Positions 25,547-34,734 of a stretch of 41,135 nt of DNA are shown piece by piece; position 1 is the first letter of the stretch, and each line of letters opens with the position of its first letter. The notes below the pieces were generated by a model, which made no database searches, was not told the origin of the DNA, and was given only the letters and a program-made list of their open reading frames with translations. This stretch comes from Undibacterium sp. (GTDB taxonomy: Bacteria; Pseudomonadota; Gammaproteobacteria; Burkholderiales; Burkholderiaceae). Location: NCBI GenBank assembly GCA_014376575.1, contig JACMRF010000123.1, forward strand, positions 1 to 41,135, read 5' to 3'. The position numbers and the translations under genes were made by a program.

Positions 25547-26350
25547 ATGAATTCTATTTCGCCACCGATCAATAATCAAAGTAGCAGTGCCTTATCCCAG
25601 GGGGCTGGGGCTGGTAATTCGCTTTCAGGTGCGTCACCTACTTTTAGTCCGTTGTATCAACAGATCAAAGCCTTGATCACCAATAGTTTGCAAGCAGGAG
25701 AGTGGAAACCTGGCGAGTTAATTCCAAGTGAGATGGAGTTGGCGGGCAGGTTTAAGGTGAGTCAGGGTACCGTGCGAAAGGCGATTGATGAGCTTTCGTC
25801 CGAAAATGTGGTTGTTAGGCGTCAGGGTAAGGGAACTTTTGTTGCGACGCATAACGAAGCGCGATCACAGTTTAGGTTTCTGCGACTTGTTCCAGACGAG
25901 GGCGTTCAGCGCCATCCTGAAAATAAAATTATTGAAGTTAAGAGGATGCGTGCTCCGGCCGAGGTGGCTCGCTTGCTTGATTTGAAAACAGGTGACTCTG
26001 TTGTTTTCATTCGACGAGTCCAATCTTTTTTAGCTGTGCCCACAATCTTGGACGAACTATGGCTACCTGGCGTAATTTTTAAAGGTTTGACGGCAGAACG
26101 CTTGAACGAATATAAGGGCCCAATGTATGGTTTATTCGAATCAGAATTTGGGACGCATATGATTCGCGCATCCGAAGAAATTCGAGCGGTATGTGCTGAT
26201 GAGCTAGTAGCTCAGTTGCTTAATGTTGACGTGGGTAGTCCTATGTTAAAGGTAGAGCGAGTTTCATTCACTTATGGCGATCGACCTGTTGAGCTTCGTC
26301 GTGGACTGTATTTGACTTCGGCACATCATTATAAAAATGAGTTGAGTTAA
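25547..26350 (+). CDS. GntR-family transcriptional regulator with UTRA ligand domain (HutC subfamily)
   Basis: This 267-residue regulator has a Ser/Gly/Asn-rich N-terminal leader (1-32). A winged helix follows at about 34-100 (PLYQQIKALITNSLQAGEW, IPSEMELAGRFKVSQGTVRK, VVVRRQGKGTFVA). The UTRA ligand-binding domain is at about 112-262 (FLRLVPDEG, then VKRMRAPAEVARLLDLKTGD and the closing YGDRPVELRRGLYLTSAHHY). UTRA domains sense small metabolites. The frame is open to 25472, but that start would lie inside the palindrome, so the ATG at 25547 is preferred; no strong ribosome site is seen for either. It lies between divergent mdh and downstream sdhC in the same direction, which makes the TCA genes its likely targets. 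The ligand is unknown. Confidence 0.9.
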   Translation: MNSISPPINNQSSSALSQGAGAGNSLSGASPTFSPLYQQIKALITNSLQAGEWKPGELIPSEMELAGRFKVSQGTVRKAIDELSSENVVVRRQGKGTFVATHNEARSQFRFLRLVPDEGVQRHPENKIIEVKRMRAPAEVARLLDLKTGDSVVFIRRVQSFLAVPTILDELWLPGVIFKGLTAERLNEYKGPMYGLFESEFGTHMIRASEEIRAVCADELVAQLLNVDVGSPMLKVERVSFTYGDRPVELRRGLYLTSAHHYKNELS

Positions 26351-26384
26351 TTCCGAAATATCTTGTGTTCTGTGGCATTCATTT

Positions 26385-26425
26385 TTTGACGTTAAAATAG
26401 CGTTGTTCTGCAAAGAAACGTCAAA
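26385..26425. promoter_or_regulatory. Inverted repeat in the sdhC upstream region
   Basis: TTTGACGTT at 26385-26393 and AACGTCAAA at 26417-26425 are perfect inverted repeats with centres about 32 bp (three helical turns) apart. They lie about 75-115 bp before sdhC. The spacing would suit cooperative binding of one regulator on the same DNA face. No known site is recognised, and chance cannot be excluded. Confidence 0.35.
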
Positions 26426-26500
26426 TGTATTGGTGCGATGCATCAAAATAAGCGAAAATTGTAATATTTATATACGGACTAGTTAATTGGGAGATTTTTT

Positions 26501-26914
26501 ATGTCTGAGGTAGTAGGAAAAAAGCCGCGCTTTGGCGTGATGCGCTTGTCTGATGCGGTGATTGGGGGGTATAGATTGCCACTTGCCGGATTCGTCTCTA
26601 TTTTGCATCGTATTAGTGGGATGTTGATGTTTTTTTTATTGCCATTCATTTTGTATATGCTTGACAAGAGTTTGACTTCTGAAATTTCATTCGCTGTATT
26701 TCAAAAATTCACATCTGGTGTTTTTGTTAAATTGGTTGTTCTTTCTTTAGTTTGGGCATATTTGCACCATTTTTGCGCGGGAATTCGTCACTTGTTTATG
26801 GATTTGCATTTCGGCCTTGATAAGGACAGCGCTCGCAAGTCAGCGGTCGGTGTTTTGCTGATTAGTCTCACATTGGCGCTTGTTGTTGCACTGAAATTGT
26901 TTGGAGTATTTTAA
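26501..26914 (+). CDS. sdhC: Succinate dehydrogenase cytochrome b556 subunit
   Basis: This 137-residue membrane anchor of complex II has three transmembrane helices (about 27-54, 68-92 and 112-135). The family signature is RLPLAGFVSILHRISGMLMF (25-44), and the heme ligand is H90 in YLHHFCAGIRHLFMD, seven residues before H97 as in E. coli SdhC. With SdhD it binds heme b and forms the ubiquinone site. A strong ribosome site (GGGAGA) precedes the ATG. It is the first gene of sdhCDAB. The 150-bp gap after gntR contains the promoter region and the inverted repeat at 26385-26425. The sdhD start overlaps its stop (TAATG). Confidence 0.96.
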   Translation: MSEVVGKKPRFGVMRLSDAVIGGYRLPLAGFVSILHRISGMLMFFLLPFILYMLDKSLTSEISFAVFQKFTSGVFVKLVVLSLVWAYLHHFCAGIRHLFMDLHFGLDKDSARKSAVGVLLISLTLALVVALKLFGVF

Positions 26915-27282
26915 TGGCGAACAATAATATTGGCGCGAAACGCCTTGTAGTGGGCGCCGGTTATGGTTGGCGTGATTGGTTAGCTCAACGGGTCACGGCG
27001 ATCGTTATGGCGCTTTATACAGTTATTCTTTTGGGTCTTTTTTTGACCGCTAACGATTTTAGTTACGAAGGCTGGGCGGGTATATTTGCGATGCAATGGT
27101 TTAAATTGCTCACCTTTACGGTTTTTGTTGCTTTGTTCTATCACGCTTGGGTTGGAATGCGAGATGTTTGGATGGATTATGTGACGCATTCTGTACTTTT
27201 GCGTTTGGTATTTCAGGTCGCCACTATGTTGTGGTTGATCGCAAGTGTCGGCTATGCGGCACAGATTTTGTGGAGAGTGTAA
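26914..27282 (+). CDS. sdhD: Succinate dehydrogenase hydrophobic membrane anchor subunit
   Basis: This 122-residue membrane protein has three transmembrane helices. Characteristic stretches are YGWRDWLAQRVTAIVMALY and FYHAWVGMRDVWMDYV. H77 corresponds to the conserved His near the heme, and Y89 to the quinone-site Tyr of E. coli SdhD. The start overlaps the sdhC stop by one base. The sdhA GTG start follows 2 nt after its stop. It pairs with SdhC to anchor SdhAB at the inner face of the cytoplasmic membrane. Confidence 0.95.
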   Translation: MANNNIGAKRLVVGAGYGWRDWLAQRVTAIVMALYTVILLGLFLTANDFSYEGWAGIFAMQWFKLLTFTVFVALFYHAWVGMRDVWMDYVTHSVLLRLVFQVATMLWLIASVGYAAQILWRV

Positions 27283-27284
27283 CT

Positions 27285-29060
27285 GTGGCAGCAATTAAAT
27301 CAGCCATCCCTTCTCGCCGTTTTGATGCGGTGATAATTGGCGCCGGTGGTTCCGGTATGCGTGCGTCTTTGCAGCTAGCCGAAGCTGGCCTGAACGTCGC
27401 CGTTTTGTCAAAAGTTTTCCCAACCCGTTCACATACGGTTGCCGCTCAAGGTGGTATCGGCGCATCGTTGGGTAATATGTCAGAAGATAATTGGTTCTGG
27501 CACATGTTCGACACCGTCAAGGGTGGCGATTATTTGGGTGACCAGGATGCGATCGAATTCATGTGTCGCGAAGCCCCTAAAGTGGTTTATGAATTAGAAC
27601 ATTTTGGTATGCCTTTCGACCGGAATGCTGACGGTACTATTTATCAGCGGCCGTTTGGTGGGCACACTGCTAACTTCGGTGAAAAACCTGTACAGCGAGC
27701 TTGTGCAGCCGCTGATCGTACTGGTCATGCCTTGTTGCATACGCTGTATCAGCGTAACGTCAGAGCCCGTACGCATTTCTATGTTGAATGGATGGCAATC
27801 GACCTTATTCGTGATGCAGCCGGTGATGTTTTGGGTGTGGTTGCCATGGAGATGGAAACGGGCGAAGTAATGATGTTGGAAGCGAAAACTACAATCATGG
27901 CTACTGGAGGCGCCGGTCGGATCTGGGCGGCATCGACGAATGCATTTATTAATACCGGTGACGGTATGGGAATGGCCGCTCGCGCAGGATTGCCCCTAGA
28001 GGATATGGAATTCTGGCAATTTCATCCTACAGGCGTCGCAGGGGCTGGGGTCTTAATTACTGAAGGCGTTCGCGGCGAAGGCGGTATCTTAATTAACAGT
28101 TTGGGTGAGCGGTTTATGGAACGCTATGCGCCTACTTTGAAAGATCTCGCTCCGCGCGATTTTGTGTCTCGATCTATGGATCAAGAAATTAAAGAGGGGC
28201 GTGGCTGTGGTCCGAACAAAGATCACGTAATGCTAGATTTGCGACATATTGGAGCTGATACCATCCAAAAACGTCTACCTTCAATTCTTGAAATTGCACA
28301 TAAATTTGCGAATGTAGATGCAACAAAAGAACCGATTCCTGTTGTGCCAACCATTCATTACCAAATGGGTGGCATTCCAACGAATATTCATGGACAGGTA
28401 ATAGCGCCAGTTAATGGCACCAGTGAAATCGTTAATGGTCTATACGCGATTGGGGAGTGTGCTTGCGTATCGGTGCATGGTGCTAATCGTCTGGGCACTA
28501 ATTCATTACTTGACCTACTGGTTTTTGGGCGTGCAGCAGGTAACCACGTCGTCGCCAGTAAGCTCAAAGAACGGAGTAATAAGGATCTTCCTGCCGATGC
28601 GGCTGACTTGGCAATGTCGCGCTTGGCGAAATTGGAAACGAGTACTGGTTCCGAGCGCGTACAAGATGTCGCAAATGATATTCGCAGTACCATGCAAAAA
28701 TATTGCGGTGTTTTCCGCACAGATGCTTTATTGCAGTCTGGTTACAAAGAAATCATGGTGCTCGATGAACGCCGTAAGCATGTTTCATTTAAAGATAAAT
28801 CCAAAGTGTTTAATACTGCACGAGTTGAAGCACTGGAATTGGATAATCTGATTGAAACCGCAAAGTCAACAATTACTTCGGCGAACGCACGTAAAGAATC
28901 ACGTGGTGCTCATGCACATCGTGATTTCGAAAAACGTGACGATGAAAATTGGATGAAGCATACGCTGTGGTATTCCGAAGGCAACCGCTTGGACTATAAG
29001 CCAGTGATCACTAAGCCGCTAACAGTCGAAACCTTCAAGCCTAAAGCTCGTACTTTTTAA
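27285..29060 (+). CDS. sdhA: Succinate dehydrogenase flavoprotein subunit
   Basis: This 591-residue catalytic subunit oxidises succinate to fumarate. The FAD-binding motif DAVIIGAGGSGMRASL begins at about residue 14. H50 in RSHTVAAQGGIGASLG is the residue that carries covalent FAD. The substrate loop is HPTGVAGAGVLITEGVRGEG, with HYQMGGIPTN and GECACVSVHGANRLGTNSLL further on. The start is GTG at 27285, with GGAGAG seven bases before it. The frame is open upstream through sdhD, but the extension is merely sdhD in another frame and does not resemble SdhA. This is normal length for the family. Confidence 0.97.
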   Translation: MAAIKSAIPSRRFDAVIIGAGGSGMRASLQLAEAGLNVAVLSKVFPTRSHTVAAQGGIGASLGNMSEDNWFWHMFDTVKGGDYLGDQDAIEFMCREAPKVVYELEHFGMPFDRNADGTIYQRPFGGHTANFGEKPVQRACAAADRTGHALLHTLYQRNVRARTHFYVEWMAIDLIRDAAGDVLGVVAMEMETGEVMMLEAKTTIMATGGAGRIWAASTNAFINTGDGMGMAARAGLPLEDMEFWQFHPTGVAGAGVLITEGVRGEGGILINSLGERFMERYAPTLKDLAPRDFVSRSMDQEIKEGRGCGPNKDHVMLDLRHIGADTIQKRLPSILEIAHKFANVDATKEPIPVVPTIHYQMGGIPTNIHGQVIAPVNGTSEIVNGLYAIGECACVSVHGANRLGTNSLLDLLVFGRAAGNHVVASKLKERSNKDLPADAADLAMSRLAKLETSTGSERVQDVANDIRSTMQKYCGVFRTDALLQSGYKEIMVLDERRKHVSFKDKSKVFNTARVEALELDNLIETAKSTITSANARKESRGAHAHRDFEKRDDENWMKHTLWYSEGNRLDYKPVITKPLTVETFKPKARTF

Positions 29061-29072
29061 AGAGATACTAAT

Positions 29073-29783
29073 ATGGCACGTACACTACAATTTAAAATTT
29101 ATCGCTACGAACCGGACAAGGATGCTAAGCCTTATATGCAAGACTTGACAGTAGAGTTGCAAGATACTGACAAAATGTTGCTTGATGCACTTCAGCGCAT
29201 CAAGGCTGATGTTGATGATTCGCTGGCCTTGCGGCGCTCATGTCGTGAAGGTGTTTGTGGTTCTGACGCGATGAACATTAATGGTAAAAACGGTTTGGCT
29301 TGCACTACCAATTTAAATGAATTGACTGAGCCAATTATTTTGCGTCCTTTGCCCGGTTTGCCAGTAATTCGCGATTTAATCGTCGACATGACGCAATTTT
29401 TCAAACAGTATAATTCGATCAAACCATACTTGATGAATGACACAATTCCTCCCGAGAAGGAGCGTTTGCAATCTCCTACTGAGCGTGAGGAGTTAGATGG
29501 TTTGTATGAATGCATTTTGTGCGCATGCTGCTCAACATCCTGCCCTTCATTCTGGTGGAATCCGGATAAATTTGTTGGCCCCGCTGGTTTGCTGCAAGCC
29601 TACCGCTTCATTGCAGACTCACGTGATCAAGCAACCGGTGAACGTTTGGATAATCTTGAAGATCCATATCGTTTGTTTCGTTGTCACACAATTATGAATT
29701 GTGTGGATGTATGTCCAAAAGGTTTGAATCCCACTCGTGCGATTGGCAAAATCAAAGAGTTAATGATTCGTCGCGCGGTTTAA
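29073..29783 (+). CDS. sdhB: Succinate dehydrogenase iron-sulfur subunit
   Basis: This 236-residue electron-transfer subunit carries three clusters. The [2Fe-2S] ligands are C57, C62, D65 and C77 (SCREGVCGSDAMNINGKNG, then LAC). The [4Fe-4S] site is C147, C150 and C153 (ECILCACCSTSCP). The [3Fe-4S] site uses C157, C204 and C210, and C214 completes the [4Fe-4S] set (CHTIMNCVDVCPKGLNP). It passes electrons from SdhA to ubiquinone at SdhCD. It lies 12 bp after sdhA. Two tandem hairpins follow before sdhE. Confidence 0.97.
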   Translation: MARTLQFKIYRYEPDKDAKPYMQDLTVELQDTDKMLLDALQRIKADVDDSLALRRSCREGVCGSDAMNINGKNGLACTTNLNELTEPIILRPLPGLPVIRDLIVDMTQFFKQYNSIKPYLMNDTIPPEKERLQSPTEREELDGLYECILCACCSTSCPSFWWNPDKFVGPAGLLQAYRFIADSRDQATGERLDNLEDPYRLFRCHTIMNCVDVCPKGLNPTRAIGKIKELMIRRAV

Positions 29784-29791
29784 GTAAAAAT

Positions 29792-29859
29792 GGCGGCATT
29801 GTTAAAAATGTCGCCCTTATTTCATGCAGGTTTTTACCCAAGAGTTGCATGAAATAAGG
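29792..29859 (+). repeat. Two tandem hairpins between sdhB and sdhE
   Basis: The first stem pairs GGCGGCATT (29792-29800) with AATGTCGCC (29807-29815), including one G-U pair. The second is a perfect 14-bp stem, CCTTATTTCATGCA (29815-29828) with TGCATGAAATAAGG (29846-29859), around a 17-nt loop. Neither is followed by a T run, so full termination is unlikely. They could slow 3' decay of the sdhCDAB message or partly attenuate sdhE-gltA. Confidence 0.6.
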
Positions 29860-29881
29860 CTTAATGCAATAGAAAGTAGAT

Positions 29882-30160
29882 ATGTCTGAGTATCCTCAAT
29901 CCCATCAGAGTGACCCTGTTAATAGAGCGCGCCTTAGGTGGCGTGCTAGGCGTGGTTTGCTAGAGAATGATCTAATATTGACTCGTTTTTTAGATTTACA
30001 CGAAATATCTTTATGCGATGAGGAAGTCGATGCATTTAGTCGTTTGATGGATCTACCAGATAATACATTGATGGATCTGTTGATGGCAAAGAAGGGTCCG
30101 GAAGCCGAAGTGGACTTGCCTCATGTGCGCGCCTTATTGGTACGCCTGCAAGTAGCTTGA
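29882..30160 (+). CDS. sdhE: FAD assembly factor SdhE (YgfY/CptB family)
   Basis: This 92-residue soluble protein has the family motif RRGLLENDLIL at 23-33, containing the RGxxE signature needed for SdhA flavinylation. A compact acidic five-helix domain follows (FLDLHEISLCDEEVDAFSRL, LMDLPDNTLMDLLM). It promotes covalent attachment of FAD to SdhA. It lies downstream of sdhB across the hairpin pair and 63 bp before gltA, as in many Betaproteobacteria. The N-terminal 12 residues are a short polar extension. Confidence 0.95.
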   Translation: MSEYPQSHQSDPVNRARLRWRARRGLLENDLILTRFLDLHEISLCDEEVDAFSRLMDLPDNTLMDLLMAKKGPEAEVDLPHVRALLVRLQVA

Positions 30161-30223
30161 TTTGAAACTAATTTTCTCTCGTGTTTTTTTTATTAACGAC
30201 TCACCTCTATTGAAGGAAGAGCC

Positions 30224-31528
30224 ATGACTAACTCCGAAACAAAAGCAACGCTCTCATTTTCTGATGGTTCTCCATCACTAGATATGCCGATTTACAAGGG
30301 ATCTGTTGGTCCTGATGTAATTGATATCCGTAAACTATATGCCAGTACTGGTATGTTTACTTATGATCCAGGTTTCATGTCAACAGCGGCATGTAATTCA
30401 TCAATTACCTATATTGATGGTGACAAGGGTGAATTGCTTTATCGCGGTTATCCGATTGAGCAGTTGGCAGAAAATGGTGGCGATTTTTTAGAAACTTGTT
30501 TCTTACTGCTGAATGGAGAGTTGCCAAATGCCGAAGAAAAAGCAAAATTTGTTGCTACTGTAACCAATCACACGATGGTTCATGAACAAATGCAATTCTT
30601 TTTCCGCGGTTTTCGCCGTGATGCTCATCCAATGTCGGTATTGGTTGGCACGGTAGGTGCATTGGCGTCGTTCTATCATGATTCTTTGGACATAAATGAT
30701 CCGCATCATCGGGAAGTGTCGGCAATACGTTTGATCGCCAAAATGCCAACGCTGGTGGCGATGGCATATAAGTATTCGGTTGGACAACCGTTTGTGTATC
30801 CACGCAATGATTTATCTTACAGTGCGAATTTTATGCACATGATGTTTTCAACTCCATGTGCGCCTTACAAAACCAATGATGTTTTGGTTCGTGCGCTGGA
30901 TCGTATTTTGATTTTGCATGCTGATCACGAGCAAAATGCATCCACTTCTACGGTTCGACTTGCTGGGTCTTCCGGTGCAAATCCATTTGCCTGTATTGCC
31001 GCGGGTATTGCGTGTTTGTGGGGGCCAGCACATGGTGGTGCAAATGAAGCTGCACTAAGCATGCTTGAAGAAATCGGTAGTGTCGATCACATCCCAGAAT
31101 TTATCAGACAAGTTAAAGATAAAAACTCTAGCGTTAAATTAATGGGGTTTGGACATCGTGTCTATAAAAATTATGACCCTCGCGCCAAATTAATGCGTGA
31201 AACTTGTTATGAGGTCTTAGCGGAGCTTGGATTGCAAGATGATCCTTTGTTTAAATTGGCTATGGCTTTGGAAAAAATAGCGCTTGAAGATGAATATTTC
31301 GTCTCTCGTAAGTTGTATCCGAATGTCGATTTTTATTCCGGTATTGTTCAGCGCGCTTTAGGTATTCCAACTTCTTTATTTACAGGAATATTTGCTTTGG
31401 CCCGTACAGTCGGGTGGATTGCTCAATGGAAGGAAATGATTTCTGATCCCGAGCAAAAAATTGGCCGTCCTCGCCAACTGTTTGTTGGTTCACCTAAGCG
31501 AGAAGTAAAAACAATTGATAAGCGTTGA
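30224..31528 (+). CDS. gltA: Citrate synthase (type II)
   Basis: This 434-residue hexameric-type citrate synthase condenses oxaloacetate with acetyl-CoA. Visible active-site elements are [15 protein letters not shown] (His), [14 protein letters not shown] (His plus Arg) and NVDFYSGIV (Asp). The N-terminal TCNSS-type domain is present as [20 protein letters not shown]. Length matches the NADH-sensitive proteobacterial type, although allosteric behaviour cannot be read. A strong ribosome site (AAGGAAGAG) precedes the ATG. It ends the sdhCDAB-sdhE-gltA run and is followed by a terminator at about 31555-31590. Confidence 0.97.
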   Translation: MTNSETKATLSFSDGSPSLDMPIYKGSVGPDVIDIRKLYASTGMFTYDPGFMSTAACNSSITYIDGDKGELLYRGYPIEQLAENGGDFLETCFLLLNGELPNAEEKAKFVATVTNHTMVHEQMQFFFRGFRRDAHPMSVLVGTVGALASFYHDSLDINDPHHREVSAIRLIAKMPTLVAMAYKYSVGQPFVYPRNDLSYSANFMHMMFSTPCAPYKTNDVLVRALDRILILHADHEQNASTSTVRLAGSSGANPFACIAAGIACLWGPAHGGANEAALSMLEEIGSVDHIPEFIRQVKDKNSSVKLMGFGHRVYKNYDPRAKLMRETCYEVLAELGLQDDPLFKLAMALEKIALEDEYFVSRKLYPNVDFYSGIVQRALGIPTSLFTGIFALARTVGWIAQWKEMISDPEQKIGRPRQLFVGSPKREVKTIDKR

Positions 31529-31554
31529 TTGCTGATATTTCAAAAAATTGAAGA

Positions 31555-31590
31555 CCAAAAAAGCGAGCCTCAATGCCTCGCTTTTTTTTA
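31555..31590 (+). terminator. Rho-independent terminator after gltA
   Basis: AAAAAAGCGAG (31557-31567) pairs with CTCGCTTTTTT (31577-31587) around a 9-nt loop and runs into a T-rich tail. It separates gltA from the odh leader. Confidence 0.9.
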
Positions 31591-31709
31591 TTCAACAAAG
31601 GTGTTATGCTTCACGCCGAAAGTTAATTAATAAAAATTTTCGTTTTTCTTCAGTGCTGATGATGTTCGCTTTATGAAGTCAGCTTGAGGTGCAATTAGAA
31701 TAAGTTTGG

Positions 31710-31812
31710 AATAAGCCCTTCCCCCACACTTGATGTGCAATCCGCTAACCGGTCAGGCCGTGTCGCGGAAGGTTAGATTAACCCGCTAATCTCGCAAAAC
31801 GCGAAGAAAGGT
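31710..31812 (+). ncRNA. Structured 5' leader of odhA, candidate Burkholderiales sucA RNA motif
   Basis: The leader immediately before odhA can form several stems. CCGC (31742-31745) pairs with GCGG (31765-31768) and encloses CGG/CCG (31750-31752 with 31758-31760). AGATTA (31775-31780) pairs with TAATCT (31787-31792). TCGC (31792-31795) pairs with GCGA (31801-31804). In addition CCTTCC (31717-31722) is complementary to GGAAGG (31767-31772), an alternative to the CCGC/GCGG stem. The last stem ends two bases before the odhA ribosome site (GAAAGGTGA), so folding could control its access. Established knowledge: a cis-regulatory sucA motif is described upstream of sucA in Burkholderiales. Position and form agree, but I matched it by location, not by a covariance model. 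Confidence 0.55.
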
Positions 31813-31819
31813 GAGCAAG

Positions 31820-34675
31820 ATGATGCAACAACTTAACGCTAACTCATATCTGTTCGGCGGTAATGCGCCGTATGTAGAAGAACTTTATGAGGCGTATCTA
31901 AATAATCCTGGTTCCGTACCGGACAACTGGCGCTCTTATTTCGACGCCATGCAAAATGTTCCAGCAGTTGATGGCTCTACAAAGCCAGATGTGGCTCACG
32001 CTCCCGTGATTGCTTCATTTGCTGAACGTGCGAAGATAGGTCCAATTCGTACAGTTAATGCGGCTGCTGATGCTGAGATGGGACGTAAGCGAGTTGCCGC
32101 TCAGCAATTGATCGCTGCTTATCGTTTTCTCGGTAGCCACTGGGCGAATTTAGATCCGTTGCAGCGCCAGGAGCGCCCTAGTATTCCGGAGTTAGAACCA
32201 AGTTTTTATGGTTTTAGTGATGCGGATATGGATATCCAGTTCAATATTAGCAATACCTATTTCGGCACCGAAACGGCCTCCTTGCGTGATTTACTTAACT
32301 TACTGCGAGATACCTATTGTCGTTCTATTGGTGCGGAGTTTATGTATATCAGCGACCCAGCCGAAAAACGCTGGTTGCAACAAAAACTAGAATCAATCCG
32401 TTCTACGCCAAGTTTCTCTGCCGACAAGAAAAAACATATTCTTGATCGTTTGACCGCAGCTGAAGGTTTGGAGCGTTATCTTCACACTAGATATGTTGGA
32501 CAAAAACGTTTTTCACTTGAAGGTAGTGAAAGTTTCATCGCTTCGATGGACGAAACCATACAGCGTGCAGGGGAGCGCGGAGTCGAAGAAATAGTGATTG
32601 GTATGGCTCATCGGGGTCGTTTAAATGTCCTTGTGAATACACTGGGGAAAATGCCTCAAGATTTGTTCGCTGAATTCGAAGGTAAGCATGGTGATGATTT
32701 ACCGTCTGGCGATGTAAAATACCATCAAGGATTCTCGTCTGATATTTCGACACCAGGCGGTCCTGTCCATTTGTCTTTGGCATTTAATCCGTCCCATTTA
32801 GAAATCGTTAATCCAGTGGTCGAGGGGTCTGTTAAGGCCCGGATGGAACGTCGTGGAGATAAAGACGGCTCACAAGTTTTGCCGATTCTAGTACATGGTG
32901 ATGCAGCGTTCGCGGGCCAAGGTGTCGTTATGGAAACGCTTAATTTAGCGCAAACCCGCGGTTATGGCACCGGTGGTACCGTGCACATTGTCATTAATAA
33001 TCAGATCGGTTTCACAACATCTGATCCGCGTGACTCACGCTCGACGTTGTATTGCTCTGACGTTGTGAAGATGATTGAGGCACCTGTTTTGCATGTCAAC
33101 GGTGATGACCCTGAAGCAGTAGTTCTGGCGACGCAAATCGCATTGGATTACCGTTTAGAGTTTAAGAAAGACGTTGTTGTCGACATCGTTTGTTATCGCA
33201 AACTTGGTCACAATGAGCAAGATACCCCTGCGTTGACTCAACCGCTGATGTACAAGAAAATTGGACAACATCCAGGTACCCGCAAAATGTATGCGGACAA
33301 GCTGGCTGCGCAAGGCACAATTTCTGCTGAAACTGGCGACCAAATGGTCAAAGCATTCCGTGACGCGATGGATGCGGGTAAGCATACTATCGATCCGGTT
33401 ATCTCAAATTTCAAGAACAAATATGCAGTTGACTGGATACCTTTCCTTAATCGCAAATGGACTGATGCTGCTGATACTGCTGTGCCAATGACAGAACTAA
33501 AACGTTTGGCTGAGCGCATTACGAGCATTCCTGAAGGTTTTAAGCCGCACAGCTTAGTGGAAAAAGTCTTGGGAGATCGCGCTACTATGGGGCGGGGTGA
33601 AATGAACCTCGACTGGGGTATGGGCGAGCATTTGGCTTATGCTTCTCTGGTCGCTTCTGGTTATGCTATCCGTCTGACTGGGCAAGATGCTGGCCGGGGT
33701 ACTTTTGTACACCGTCACGCAGTTTTGCACGACCAAAAACGAGAGAAATGGGATGCCGGTACATACATTCCTTTGCAAAATATTTCTGATAAACAAGCGC
33801 CATTCACGGTGATAGATTCTGTCTTGTCCGAAGAAGCGGTATTGGCTTTCGAATACGGCTATTCAAGCGCAGAACCAAACACCCTAACCATTTGGGAAGC
33901 GCAGTTCGGCGACTTCGCCAATGGAGCACAAGTGGTCATAGATCAGTTTATCAGCTCAGGTGAAGTTAAGTGGGGTCGGGCATCCGGTCTTGTTCTTATG
34001 TTGCCGCATGGTTACGAAGGTCAAGGGCCCGAGCATTCTTCCGCTCGTCCTGAACGTTTCCTGCAGCTCTGCGCTGATAATAATATGCAAGTGGTTCAGC
34101 CGACGACGGCAGCACAGATATTCCATTTGTTGCGTCGTCAGATGATACGTATGTTCCGTAAGCCATTGGTTATCTTGACGCCAAAATCCTTGCTGCGCAA
34201 TAAAGATGCAGGTTCATCATTATCCGAATTGGCCAAGAGCAGTTTTCATACTGTGATAGGTGAAGTGGATGAAAAAATTGATGCGAAGAAAGTAAAACGT
34301 GTAATTGCCTGTTCTGGTAAGGTTTATTACGATTTGGTGAATTCTCGTAAAGAGCGGGCCCAGACAGATACGGCAATTATTCGTGTTGAACAATTGTATC
34401 CGTTCCCGCACAAGAGCTTTTCTGCTGAACTGAAGAAATATCCCAATTTAGCGGAATTAGTCTGGGCGCAGGATGAGCCTCAAAATCAAGGACCTTGGTT
34501 TCAGATTCAGCACAATATTTTCGAAAGTTTGGAAGAGGGGCAAAAGCTTGCTTATGCCGGTCGTCCAGCAAGTGCATCGCCAGCTGTCGGTTATTACGAT
34601 AAGCACTATGCGCAACAGAAGGCATTGTTGGATACGGCATTTTCGAAGCTCAAGGGCTATATCCTGACCAAATAA
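31820..34675 (+). CDS. odhA: 2-oxoglutarate dehydrogenase E1 component
   Basis: This 951-residue thiamine diphosphate enzyme (also called sucA) decarboxylates 2-oxoglutarate and loads the E2 lipoyl arm. The N-terminal E2-binding segment is [19 protein letters not shown]. The ThDP region includes [40 protein letters not shown] and [20 protein letters not shown] [16 protein letters not shown]. The C-terminal half has [31 protein letters not shown] and [13 protein letters not shown]. The ATG at 31820 is chosen over the in-frame GTG at 31811, because GAAAGGTGA is then correctly spaced and the protein begins [14 protein letters not shown] as in related species. It is the first gene of odhA-odhB-PspC-lpdA, behind the structured leader. 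Confidence 0.97.
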   Translation: MMQQLNANSYLFGGNAPYVEELYEAYLNNPGSVPDNWRSYFDAMQNVPAVDGSTKPDVAHAPVIASFAERAKIGPIRTVNAAADAEMGRKRVAAQQLIAAYRFLGSHWANLDPLQRQERPSIPELEPSFYGFSDADMDIQFNISNTYFGTETASLRDLLNLLRDTYCRSIGAEFMYISDPAEKRWLQQKLESIRSTPSFSADKKKHILDRLTAAEGLERYLHTRYVGQKRFSLEGSESFIASMDETIQRAGERGVEEIVIGMAHRGRLNVLVNTLGKMPQDLFAEFEGKHGDDLPSGDVKYHQGFSSDISTPGGPVHLSLAFNPSHLEIVNPVVEGSVKARMERRGDKDGSQVLPILVHGDAAFAGQGVVMETLNLAQTRGYGTGGTVHIVINNQIGFTTSDPRDSRSTLYCSDVVKMIEAPVLHVNGDDPEAVVLATQIALDYRLEFKKDVVVDIVCYRKLGHNEQDTPALTQPLMYKKIGQHPGTRKMYADKLAAQGTISAETGDQMVKAFRDAMDAGKHTIDPVISNFKNKYAVDWIPFLNRKWTDAADTAVPMTELKRLAERITSIPEGFKPHSLVEKVLGDRATMGRGEMNLDWGMGEHLAYASLVASGYAIRLTGQDAGRGTFVHRHAVLHDQKREKWDAGTYIPLQNISDKQAPFTVIDSVLSEEAVLAFEYGYSSAEPNTLTIWEAQFGDFANGAQVVIDQFISSGEVKWGRASGLVLMLPHGYEGQGPEHSSARPERFLQLCADNNMQVVQPTTAAQIFHLLRRQMIRMFRKPLVILTPKSLLRNKDAGSSLSELAKSSFHTVIGEVDEKIDAKKVKRVIACSGKVYYDLVNSRKERAQTDTAIIRVEQLYPFPHKSFSAELKKYPNLAELVWAQDEPQNQGPWFQIQHNIFESLEEGQKLAYAGRPASASPAVGYYDKHYAQQKALLDTAFSKLKGYILTK

Positions 34676-34734
34676 TAAAATGCGGCGCGACAGAAACTGT
34701 TGCGCCCAATCGCTATCCGAAACGGAGAAACAAC

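Noticed and set aside
27147..27284. SdhA extended upstream to 27147
   Set aside because: The extra residues are sdhD read in another frame. The GTG at 27285 has GGAGAG before it and gives the usual SdhA N-terminus.
30503..31033. Minus-strand ORFs inside gltA and similar shadows inside sdh, odh and rimO
   Set aside because: They are antisense shadows of well-identified enzymes, with unlikely amino acid composition.
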